Source: CAYHIW01 sp964356745
GTDB taxonomy: Bacteria > Patescibacteriota > Microgenomatia > UBA1406 > GWC2-37-13
Reading direction: 5' to 3'
Length of the DNA: 21,503 bases
Assembly: GCA_964356745.1 (NCBI GenBank)
Contig: CAYHIW010000011.1
Location: 1-21,503, forward strand
Every line of letters begins with the position of its first letter. The first letter of the stretch is position 1. Shown one piece after another: positions 7,506 through 13,939 of the stretch. The position numbers and the translations under genes are program-made. The notes beneath the pieces are model-generated. The model worked only from the letters and a program-made list of their open reading frames with translations. It did not search any database and had not been told where the DNA came from.

Positions 7506-9191
7506 ATGAATAAATTAATTATTTTTATCGCAATTCTGGTTTTTTTTGTAAAGCCAGTCATGGCTTTTGATAGTGCTGCGCCTAACAATCTCTTTGGTAT
7601 TCATCTTGCTGTTCCTGATGATCAAGATATTCAAGATGCAGCCCGTCTTGTCAACTCAACGAACGGAAAGTGGGGGTATGTGACCGTTGTTATTCAAGAG
7701 AACGATCGTAGCGTTGAGAAGTGGCAACAGGTATTTGATAATCTTCGTGAGCTCAAGCTTATTCCCATAGTTCGTTTGGCAACTCAACCGAGTGGATCTT
7801 CATGGCGAAGACCTGAGGAAAAGGACGCTGACGAATGGGTGAAATTCTTAAACTCACTTAACTGGGTTGTGAGAGATAGGTACGTGATTTTATTTAACGA
7901 GCCTAATCATGGGAATGAGTGGGGTGGAGCGGTTGATCCAGAGTCATACGCAAACGTTTCTTTAACTTTTGCTAAAAAACTTAAAGAACGAAACGCTAAC
8001 TACTTTATTATGCTTGCAGGGATTGATGCTTCAGCCCCGTCTAATAGACCCATCAACGAAGACTTGGAAATATTTGTTAATCAAATACTTGCGACGACTC
8101 CCAACATATTCGACCATATTGATGGGTGGAGTTCGCATTCTTATTCAAATCCAGGATTTAGTGGTACTCCGTATGATAATGGACGCGGTACGATTCGTAG
8201 TTATGAATGGGAGCTAAATATGCTCGGAAGACTAGGGATAACTAAACCTTTACCCGTATTTATTACCGAGACAGGCTGGAAAAGGTCTGGTTCTATTACC
8301 GAGTTAATTCAAGCAGAGTATCAGAAAACAGCATATGATCTATGGAGAGATGACAAAAGAGTGAGAGCAGCGACACCGTTTATTCTTAACTATCAAGGAG
8401 ATCCATTTCTGGAGTTTTCTTGGAAGAAAAAAGACTCTCAAGATTTCTATTCAGTTTACGAGGAGGTGCAAAAAATAGTGAAAATAATGGGTGAGCCCGA
8501 ACAGTATGAAGACGGTATTATAGTGATGAATGTCCCTCAAGAACTTGCGGTCAATTCAACGTATCGACTCGAGATTCCTATTGAGAACACCGGTCAGGCA
8601 ATATGGAGTACGCAGGATGGATACGAGATGAAATTAAAGAATGCCGACCTGTTTCAAAGTCATTTTTTTGCAAATTTAGATCTAGTAAGGCCCTTTCATA
8701 AAGGAGTAAGCGAACTCTATGTAAAAACAGGTTCTAAACAAGTAAAGTCGAATATTACTGTTGGTTTGTACAAAGGGGAAAGAGAGCTGTTTACGCAGTC
8801 GTGGCAGGTAGGATTGGTTGCGCAACCAAGCTTAACATTTCAGGTTAATTTATTCCCACGATTAAGACCAAAACAGGAGCGAGAGTTTGAGATTCAGATA
8901 TTTGATCCTCAAGAGCAGCTTGTATTTAAGCAATATGGTTTGAAACGAATAAATGGCAAGGGGACGGTGAAAGATGTGAAAAATGTATATGTTGGAGGTC
9001 GATATCGAGTGGTAATTCTTTCTAAATACTATCTTCCAAGACAAGTATATGTGACGATTAAGAAAGGTGATAATATCGCTCAGTTTAAATCAATGCTTCC
9101 TCTAGATCCTAATTTTGACGGGAAATTTGACCTAGGAGATGTAGTTTCATTTATTAGAGATCCACGCCTATTGGGACTCTTTCTTCCTTGA
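7506..9191 (+). CDS. Secreted clan-A glycoside-hydrolase-like protein with Ig-like and dockerin-like C-terminus
   Basis: This 561-residue exported protein has a signal peptide with a probable cut after A20 (PVMA-FD). Residues about 27-320 look like a clan GH-A TIM barrel. N131-E132-P133 at the end of strand 4 would supply the acid/base, and E255 in FITETGW the nucleophile. Residues about 335-440 look like an Ig-type beta domain with NTGQAIW, similar to the N-x-G-x-x-W signature of NBR1-type domains. The region from about 445 to 525 is another beta-rich stretch. Near the C-terminus, D534-P-N536-F-D538-G-x-x-D542-x-x-D545 resembles a single dockerin or EF-hand calcium loop. The substrate and exact GH family are not recognisable. 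No clear -10 box at the usual distance was seen. Confidence 0.72.
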   Translation: MNKLIIFIAILVFFVKPVMAFDSAAPNNLFGIHLAVPDDQDIQDAARLVNSTNGKWGYVTVVIQENDRSVEKWQQVFDNLRELKLIPIVRLATQPSGSSWRRPEEKDADEWVKFLNSLNWVVRDRYVILFNEPNHGNEWGGAVDPESYANVSLTFAKKLKERNANYFIMLAGIDASAPSNRPINEDLEIFVNQILATTPNIFDHIDGWSSHSYSNPGFSGTPYDNGRGTIRSYEWELNMLGRLGITKPLPVFITETGWKRSGSITELIQAEYQKTAYDLWRDDKRVRAATPFILNYQGDPFLEFSWKKKDSQDFYSVYEEVQKIVKIMGEPEQYEDGIIVMNVPQELAVNSTYRLEIPIENTGQAIWSTQDGYEMKLKNADLFQSHFFANLDLVRPFHKGVSELYVKTGSKQVKSNITVGLYKGERELFTQSWQVGLVAQPSLTFQVNLFPRLRPKQEREFEIQIFDPQEQLVFKQYGLKRINGKGTVKDVKNVYVGGRYRVVILSKYYLPRQVYVTIKKGDNIAQFKSMLPLDPNFDGKFDLGDVVSFIRDPRLLGLFLP

Positions 9192-9225
9192 AGCTTCACA
9201 AAGCCCAAATCTCTATATTAATTAA

Positions 9226-9909
9226 TCAATGATCTATACCAAGTTCGTGCATTTGCGAGAGAGTAAGTGCGATATTGGGCGATTGGGACAGGTAACTTCC
9301 TATATAAAGTACGTCTGGCTTATACTGATGATTAAGTATAAGAGGTAGTATACGTTCGTTGATTCCACCGTCTAAAAACAGTTTATTCCCATAGTTGAGA
9401 GTTCTTAATTGTTCTACTTTATGTAACGATTCTTCTATAAAAGGTGATCCTTGAAATCCAGGTTTAACAGTCATTATTTGAATATATTTAATTTTACTGA
9501 AATCATAAGTATCCTGTAGTTTATTAATTTTTTCATCGGGATTTATTGCTAGTCCTAGCTTGTAGACGCCGGTGTGAGTTTTAAAAAGTGATTGAGGCGG
9601 ATTTGTTTTTGAGTGAATAAAAACTCTTTCCACCACAATTTGATTGGCATATCTATTTAAGGTATTAAGCGCTCCTTCGTAGTCGGTAACCATGAGATGT
9701 AGATCGACAACAGGGCGTGGACTATCATGGTGAATTACGTGGTAGTTGATAAGGTTATCAAGCGCTTCTTTGAGGGTGAGGGTGGTATTGGGGACGAAGT
9801 TACCGTCTGCGATGTCGATATGATAGCGAGAGAAGTGAAGGCTCAGTTTCTTAATCTGAGAGCTGAGCTCTTCGGGGGTTTTGACAAGAATAGCCGGTAC
9901 GATTTTCAT
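9226..9909 (-). CDS. rpe: Ribulose-phosphate 3-epimerase
   Basis: This enzyme interconverts ribulose 5-phosphate and xylulose 5-phosphate in the pentose phosphate pathway. It is a TIM barrel of 227 residues. The signature HIDIADGNFVPN (H30, D32) binds the metal and supplies the acid/base Asp. DLHLMV supplies the second His, MTVKPGFQG is the phosphate-loop region, and LDGGIN holds the second catalytic Asp. A longer frame starting at a TTG (9936) exists, but a -10 box lies between it and the ATG at 9909, so ATG 9909 is chosen. It converges with the glycosidase gene with a 34-bp gap. rpiB, which acts one step away, is 1.6 kb downstream. Confidence 0.93.
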   Translation of the reverse strand: MKIVPAILVKTPEELSSQIKKLSLHFSRYHIDIADGNFVPNTTLTLKEALDNLINYHVIHHDSPRPVVDLHLMVTDYEGALNTLNRYANQIVVERVFIHSKTNPPQSLFKTHTGVYKLGLAINPDEKINKLQDTYDFSKIKYIQIMTVKPGFQGSPFIEESLHKVEQLRTLNYGNKLFLDGGINERILPLILNHQYKPDVLYIGSYLSQSPNIALTLSQMHELGIDH

Positions 9910-9915
9910 GGTTGT

Positions 9916-9921
9916 ATTAAA
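9916..9921 (-). promoter_or_regulatory. -10 box of rpe (leaderless type)
   Basis: The minus strand reads TTTAAT, then 6 nt, then the ATG at 9909. The predicted transcription start is the A of ATG. TTGAGC at about 9941-9946 (minus) is a possible -35 with a 19-bp spacer. Confidence 0.5.
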
Positions 9922-9931
9922 CTTGCTCAGT

Positions 9932-9990
9932 ACCAAATTTGCTCAACTCCGTGGGATGCGTTGACGATCCCAAGTCGTTCGCAAATTGGT
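9932..9990. repeat. Nested inverted repeats in the rpe-dprA intergenic region
   Basis: Outer arms ACCAAATTTGC (9932-9942) and GCAAATTGGT (9981-9990) differ by one missing T. They enclose a perfect inner stem TGGGAT (9952-9957) / ATCCCA (9967-9972). The structure sits between the two divergent promoters. It could be an operator, a small structured RNA or chance. Confidence 0.4.
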
Positions 9991-10026
9991 ATCCTTACAA
10001 TTAATACAGTAATTCTAATACATTGA

Positions 10027-10032
10027 TAGAAT
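10027..10032 (+). promoter_or_regulatory. -10 box of dprA (leaderless type)
   Basis: TAGAAT, then 6 nt, then the ATG at 10039. The predicted RNA starts at the start codon. No clear -35 was seen. Confidence 0.5.
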
Positions 10033-10038
10033 GAAAAT

Positions 10039-11133
10039 ATGGATGAGCAACTTGCGTATTTTGGATTTTCTCACTGTCTTGGGCTTGGTCCGGTAGCGTT
10101 TGATGCGCTTATCAAACGATTTGGAACTGCTGGTCGAGCGTATGATGCAAAATCTGATGAATTAAAAAGCGTTCTTGGATTCAAGAAGCAAGTTTTATTT
10201 TCAGAGTTTAGAAATAGGTTTAATGCTGAGAAAAAATTAAAGGAAATTAATGGGAAGGGAATTGTTGTTTTGTCTCGTCAGGATAAAAAATATCCACATT
10301 TATTAAAAGAGATTTCAGATGCTCCGATCTGTCTTTACGTCAAGGGAGATCTAGACTCTGTTGATTTAAATAAACTTCATTTTGCAGTTGTCGGGACGCG
10401 TATGGCAACTTCGTACGGAGTGCAAATTGCACGACTTCTTGCACGAGAACTTGCTGAATCTGGAGTTTCGATTGTTTCTGGGATGGCTCTTGGGATTGAT
10501 TCACAAGCACACTACGGCTGTTTGGAAGCAAAAGGAACAACTATTGCGATTTTGGGGGGAGGCGTTGATATTGTCTATCCTCCTCAAAATAAACAGTTGT
10601 ACGATCAAATTCTTAATAACAAAGGACTTATCATGTCTGAGTTTCCGCCAGGGATGACTGCTTTGAAAGGTCTTTTTATCGCGCGAAACAGAATTGTTTC
10701 TGGAATGTCAAAAGGGGTTTTGGTTGTTGAGGGGGCTCAGAATTCTGGAGCGATGGTAACTGCTCGTATTGCAGCAGAGCAGGGGAGAGATGTTTTCGCA
10801 GTGCCTCAATCAATCACGTCCCCGGTATCCAAAGGACCAAACTTACTCATTCGAGAAGGAGCAACGCTTGTGACCTCGGTCGACGATATTCTTGAAGAAT
10901 TAAATCTACAGCGATTGGCAATCAATACAGCTGCGCCTAAGATACAAATTATATTAAGCGAAGAAGAAGAGGCTATTGTCACGTTACTTTCAAAAGAGCC
11001 TAAACAAACAGACGAGATCGTGCGAGAGACGGAAATCGCTCCTCGTGTTGTACTGCAAACACTTTCAACCTTGGAAATTAAATCTGTTTTGGAGAAAAAC
11101 CTCGAAGGTAAATACCAAGTCAGATTATCATAG
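10039..11133 (+). CDS. dprA: DNA-processing protein DprA
   Basis: DprA loads RecA on incoming single-stranded DNA during natural transformation. The Rossmann-like core carries GTRMATSYG (119-127), SGMALGID (147-154), AILGGG, SEFPPG and FIARNRIVSGMS, all family signatures. A short N-terminal HhH-like or SAM-like region (about 5-60) precedes it. The C-terminal winged-helix domain (about 305-364, starting IILSEEEEAIVTLL) is present. At 364 residues it is full length. A divergently oriented rpe lies upstream, and rnhA follows after 12 nt with its own -10 box, so they need not form an operon. Confidence 0.95.
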   Translation: MDEQLAYFGFSHCLGLGPVAFDALIKRFGTAGRAYDAKSDELKSVLGFKKQVLFSEFRNRFNAEKKLKEINGKGIVVLSRQDKKYPHLLKEISDAPICLYVKGDLDSVDLNKLHFAVVGTRMATSYGVQIARLLARELAESGVSIVSGMALGIDSQAHYGCLEAKGTTIAILGGGVDIVYPPQNKQLYDQILNNKGLIMSEFPPGMTALKGLFIARNRIVSGMSKGVLVVEGAQNSGAMVTARIAAEQGRDVFAVPQSITSPVSKGPNLLIREGATLVTSVDDILEELNLQRLAINTAAPKIQIILSEEEEAIVTLLSKEPKQTDEIVRETEIAPRVVLQTLSTLEIKSVLEKNLEGKYQVRLS

Positions 11134-11139
11134 TATAAT
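11134..11139 (+). promoter_or_regulatory. -10 box of rnhA (leaderless type)
   Basis: A perfect TATAAT starts directly after the dprA TAG stop and ends 6 nt before the rnhA ATG at 11146. This predicts a leaderless rnhA mRNA. Confidence 0.55.
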
Positions 11140-11145
11140 AGTCGG

Positions 11146-11574
11146 ATGGTTCTTACGATATATACAGATGGAGGTTCAAAAGGTAATCCAGGTCCAGCTT
11201 CTATTGGGATTGTCATGTACGAGGATGGGAAAGAAGTTCTTCGTTATAGAGAGGATATCGGAGTTGCTACAAACAATGACGCCGAATATCGAGCCCTTCT
11301 CAAAGCGCTAGAATTAATTACTGATAAAAGTTCTACGTTACACGTTCTACCTGCCTCGCCGGCAGGCGGGAGTTACAAGAAACTCGAGTTTTACTCTGAC
11401 TCGAGTCTCATGGTGAATCAATTGAACGGACTTTTTAAAGTAAAAAACGGGAAAATAAGAGAGTACATATCTCAAATACGAAATCTAGAAGGTGCGGTTA
11501 AATTACCAATTTTCTACAAACATATTCCACGAGAAGAAAATACCGTAGCTGATGATCTTGTGAACAATAAGTAA
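11146..11574 (+). CDS. rnhA: Ribonuclease H-like protein with an inserted repeat
   Basis: This is a 142-residue RNase HI-type nuclease that cuts RNA in RNA-DNA hybrids. The active-site acids are visible: D8 in YTDGGSKGNPG, E47 in NNDAEYRA, D85 in FYSDS and D136 in VADDL, with H126 in YKHIPREEN. It lacks the basic handle helix of E. coli RNase HI, as in archaeal-type short forms. Between helix A and the D85 strand there are roughly 15 extra residues (about 62-76). They are encoded by three 7-bp repeat units followed by a 21-bp GC-rich palindrome. The frame stays open, so the gene looks functional with a surface-loop insertion. rpiB converges on it with no gap. Confidence 0.9.
   Translation: MVLTIYTDGGSKGNPGPASIGIVMYEDGKEVLRYREDIGVATNNDAEYRALLKALELITDKSSTLHVLPASPAGGSYKKLEFYSDSSLMVNQLNGLFKVKNGKIREYISQIRNLEGAVKLPIFYKHIPREENTVADDLVNNK
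11331..11351 (+). repeat. Degenerate heptamer array (3 units) inside rnhA
   Basis: Units TTCTACG, TTACACG and TTCTACC lie head to tail. They run straight into the palindrome at 11350-11370 and encode inserted residues of RNase H. Confidence 0.6.
11350..11370 (+). repeat. 21-bp GC-rich palindromic repeat, copy 1 (inside rnhA)
   Basis: CCTGCC (11350-11355) pairs with GGCAGG (11361-11366) around TCGCC, followed by CGGG. A second copy at 18017-18037 differs at one base. It is translated here as PASPAGG. Confidence 0.8.
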
Positions 11575-11575
11575 G

Positions 11576-12010
11576 TTACTCGTCCAGCTTTTTTACTCTT
11601 CTTAAGTACTTAGAATCTTGTTTCATCTCTGTTTTAAGAAATATATCTACAAACTCTTTAGCAGTCTCAAAATCAATATAATCTGCAGGGATTGCGAGTA
11701 TGTTGGCGTGGTCATTCTCTCGTATATGTTTGACTTGTTCTTTATCAAATCCAAGAGCACATCTAATACCTTTATATCGATTAGCAGCCATCTCTACACC
11801 GCCACCGCCACAGATGAGAATACCGATAAACTCATTAGGTTTTTGAAGTACGGCTTGGGCAACTTTTTTGGCATAGTCTGGATAATCGTCTTCTGCAATA
11901 AATTCATAATTGCCAAGGTCTTCAACGCGAATATTCTGGTCTTGAAGAAATTCGACCAGTTTTGTCTTAAGCTCAAATCCTCGGTGGTCTGCACCGATGA
12001 AGATGGTCAT
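11576..12010 (-). CDS. rpiB: Ribose-5-phosphate isomerase B
   Basis: This enzyme interconverts ribose 5-phosphate and ribulose 5-phosphate. It is a RpiB/LacAB-type protein of 144 residues. Signatures are GADHRGFELK at the N-terminus (D8, H9), the catalytic Cys67 in ILICGGGGVEMAANR, and the NDHANILAIPADYI stretch. The usual CGTGIG is CGGGGV here, a mild deviation. It converges with rnhA (1-nt gap) and is divergent from fmt. Its -10 box lies 6 nt before the ATG, and a heptamer array lies within the promoter region. Confidence 0.93.
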   Translation of the reverse strand: MTIFIGADHRGFELKTKLVEFLQDQNIRVEDLGNYEFIAEDDYPDYAKKVAQAVLQKPNEFIGILICGGGGVEMAANRYKGIRCALGFDKEQVKHIRENDHANILAIPADYIDFETAKEFVDIFLKTEMKQDSKYLRRVKKLDE

Positions 12011-12016
12011 GGTTAG

Positions 12017-12022
12017 AGTATA
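12017..12022 (-). promoter_or_regulatory. -10 box of rpiB (leaderless type)
   Basis: The minus strand reads TATACT, then 6 nt, then the ATG at 12010. A TTGACG (-35-like, 12045-12050 minus) lies 22 bp further upstream, an over-long spacer filled by the heptamer array. Confidence 0.5.
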
Positions 12023-12046
12023 ACATAGAGCATAGAACGTATAACG
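12019..12046. repeat. Degenerate heptamer array (4 units) between rpiB and fmt
   Basis: Units TATAACA, TAGAGCA, TAGAACG and TATAACG lie head to tail (28 bp). They fill the space between the two divergent promoters and overlap the rpiB -10 box. Confidence 0.6.
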
Positions 12047-12056
12047 TCAAGCAGTA

Positions 12057-12062
12057 TATAAT
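12057..12062 (+). promoter_or_regulatory. -10 box of fmt (leaderless type)
   Basis: TATAAT, then 6 nt, then the ATG at 12069. This predicts a leaderless transcript. No good -35 was seen. Confidence 0.5.
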
Positions 12063-12068
12063 ACATAA

Positions 12069-13025
12069 ATGAAGAAGTTGAGGGTTGTTTATTTTGGCAC
12101 TCCGGATTTTTCCGCGCGGTTTCTCGAGCTTATCTTAAATGATAAAGAGCTCCTCGTAGAGGTTGTTGGTGTCGTTACCCAGGAAGATAAAAAAGTAGGG
12201 CGTAAACAACTACTCACAAAGTCCCCTGTTAAATTAGTCGCAGAAAAATACAACATCCCAGTCATTAGTCATCCTGAATTCATTTCAGGATCTCATAAGA
12301 TGCTGAATCAAGTTCAGCATGACAGCGCTATTGACCTGGGATTGTTGTTCGCCTACGGCAACATACTACCCAAAGAAATATTAGATATCCCGAAGTTTGG
12401 ATTTTGGAATGTCCACCCATCACTTTTGCCAAAGTATCGAGGACCATCTCCGATTGCAGCGCCACTTATTGAAGGAAAAACAGAGACAGGAGTTACCATT
12501 ATTAAAATGGATGATCAGATGGATCATGGGCCGATTATTGTCCAGAAACAAGTGTATATTTTTCCCGTGTGGAGACGAGATCAATTAACAGACCACTTAG
12601 TTGAAATTGGATTCACTCTTTTTAAAGAGTGTTTCATGAGGTATGCTGAGGATCTTGCAAAAGTTCCACTACAAACCCAAGATCATTCTAAAGCAACATA
12701 TTCAAAGAAGTTGACGCGTCAAGATGGTTATGTTCCATTGAATGTCATCCTCGCGCCCGCTTCGCCGGAGCTTCAGCGAGGCGAGAACGCGGGGATCGGA
12801 GTCCGGGATGACAAGGGTATGAAGTTATTTAACCTTTTTCGTGGGCTTTATCCCTGGCCGGGGATTTGGACCCGAGTCAAGATTAACGATAAGGAGCAGA
12901 GATTGAAAATAACGAAAATGCATTGGGAGAACGATCAACTGGTAATTAAAAAAGTACAACTTGAAGGTAAAAAAGAAGTCGACTTTGAAATATTTAACAA
13001 AGCATATAGAATGGTTAAGGTATGA
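12069..13025 (+). CDS. fmt: Methionyl-tRNA formyltransferase with two palindromic-repeat insertions
   Basis: This enzyme formylates initiator Met-tRNA with 10-formyl-THF. The N-terminal catalytic domain starts RVVYFGTPDFSA. The active-site residues are N114 and H116 in NVHPSLLPKYRGPSPI and D152 in MDHGPI. The C-terminal OB-like domain begins around 210 (KLTRQDG) and includes LYPWPGIWT. Two palindromic repeats lie inside the frame. One (12268-12323) encodes about residues 67-85, where the family normally has a helix of similar length. The other (12744-12812) encodes about 226-248, and removing it restores normal spacing. Active-site motifs are untouched. It overlaps the next membrane-protein gene by ATGA. 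Confidence 0.93.
   Translation: MKKLRVVYFGTPDFSARFLELILNDKELLVEVVGVVTQEDKKVGRKQLLTKSPVKLVAEKYNIPVISHPEFISGSHKMLNQVQHDSAIDLGLLFAYGNILPKEILDIPKFGFWNVHPSLLPKYRGPSPIAAPLIEGKTETGVTIIKMDDQMDHGPIIVQKQVYIFPVWRRDQLTDHLVEIGFTLFKECFMRYAEDLAKVPLQTQDHSKATYSKKLTRQDGYVPLNVILAPASPELQRGENAGIGVRDDKGMKLFNLFRGLYPWPGIWTRVKINDKEQRLKITKMHWENDQLVIKKVQLEGKKEVDFEIFNKAYRMVKV
12268..12323 (+). repeat. 56-bp double-hairpin palindromic element inside fmt
   Basis: The outer ends GTCAT and ATGAC are complementary. Inside are two hairpins: CCTGAA...TTCAGG (12273-12289) and ATGCTGAA...TTCAGCAT (about 12299-12320). Elements of this form are familiar from intergenic regions of many bacteria. Here it is translated as HPEFISGSHKMLNQVQHD. 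Confidence 0.8.
12744..12812 (+). repeat. 69-bp GC-rich palindromic element inside fmt
   Basis: Perfect terminal arms GTCATCC (12744-12750) and GGATGAC (12806-12812) enclose a GC-rich imperfect hairpin containing CCCGCTTCGCC and GGCGAGAACGCGGG. Its length is exactly 23 codons. Base composition differs sharply from the flanking AT-rich gene. Confidence 0.8.
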
Positions 13026-13939
13026 AAAAGCTCTTGTTTGGGCAAAAAATTACGGCTTTCATACTCACGCTTGTTCTCTTTAGTTCTTTCAATCTGTATT
13101 GGAAGGTAATGTTTGCTATTCTGCTTGGACATCCACACTTTCTCTTAGCTCACTTATATAAAGCTGCCGCAAAAAAGTATAGCTATCGACAAGTGATTTA
13201 TTTGATCATAAGTGGAGTGTTGCTATATGTTTTTTTGGTAATACCCAAGACATATGCCAGGTCAGAACTATTGTTGTATATAACAACTGTGGTTGGTGCC
13301 TATCATTTCATTATTGATGATCATCACACTCTTAATTTTTTCAAAAGCGGATATGAGAGTTTTGAAAAATTAGAAATTATTAGCTTGCTTTTATTTGTTC
13401 TGGCACTCCAAACACAATGGCAATATAATAGTCCACTATCATTTATTTTTATTGTTCCTGGTATTTGTACTGTGGTTTTATATACACTGCTTCTTTTAAA
13501 GGCACGTAAATTAACAATGTATCGTTTTTGTTTTATTCTTATGATTATTGGAGTTCTCTTTATAATACCTTTTAGGTCAGAGTTTTTTGGGTATGACAAA
13601 TTCTTTATTTTAACTTTTATAGGAGTGTATCATTATTTTCTATTTTACTTTCACTACTATACGAAACTCCAAAACATAAGTAAAAAAGCAAAATCTTTAC
13701 CGTTCCTGTTTACAGTTAAGGGATATTTAAGCGCGGTCTTTATAGCAAATTTACTCTTTTTGATACTTTATTATTTTTCCTATAACGACCCTTACATTTT
13801 GAATGGATTTATTTTCGACGGCCACATTTTTTATATTTTGGCACTAGTGCATTTTTTTAGCTCAATGCGGGGAGAAGACATAAGAGACTTAAAGGTTGTA
13901 TTTCAGCCAAAGTGGTGGGCAGGCTTAGGTAGGGTTTAA
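13022..13939 (+). CDS. Multi-pass membrane protein with paired histidines, unknown function
   Basis: This 305-residue protein has about nine hydrophobic segments and no recognised family. Histidines cluster at helix ends: H37-P-H39 with H44, H95 with D99-D100-H101-H102, H204 with H211, and H268 with H277. Such spacing resembles membrane metalloenzymes that hold iron between helices, for example Brp/Blh-type carotene oxygenases. This is only a pattern similarity. The C-terminus ends in a conserved-looking MRGEDIRDLK...KWWAGLG. It is even more AT-rich than its neighbours. It overlaps the fmt stop (ATGA), and its own stop overlaps the convergent VIT gene by 4 nt. Confidence 0.75.
   Translation: MKKLLFGQKITAFILTLVLFSSFNLYWKVMFAILLGHPHFLLAHLYKAAAKKYSYRQVIYLIISGVLLYVFLVIPKTYARSELLLYITTVVGAYHFIIDDHHTLNFFKSGYESFEKLEIISLLLFVLALQTQWQYNSPLSFIFIVPGICTVVLYTLLLLKARKLTMYRFCFILMIIGVLFIIPFRSEFFGYDKFFILTFIGVYHYFLFYFHYYTKLQNISKKAKSLPFLFTVKGYLSAVFIANLLFLILYYFSYNDPYILNGFIFDGHIFYILALVHFFSSMRGEDIRDLKVVFQPKWWAGLGRV

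Noticed and set aside
9910..9936. TTG start adding nine residues to rpe
   Set aside because: A -10 box lies inside the extension and the family begins with MKIVPAIL-like sequence at the ATG at 9909.
11350..11370. The GC-rich palindrome as a transcription terminator
   Set aside because: It is inside a coding frame, is not followed by a T tract and recurs in another gene at 18017.
12268..12812. fmt as a pseudogene because of the inserted repeats
   Set aside because: The frame is open throughout and all catalytic motifs are intact, with overlapping translation into the next gene.
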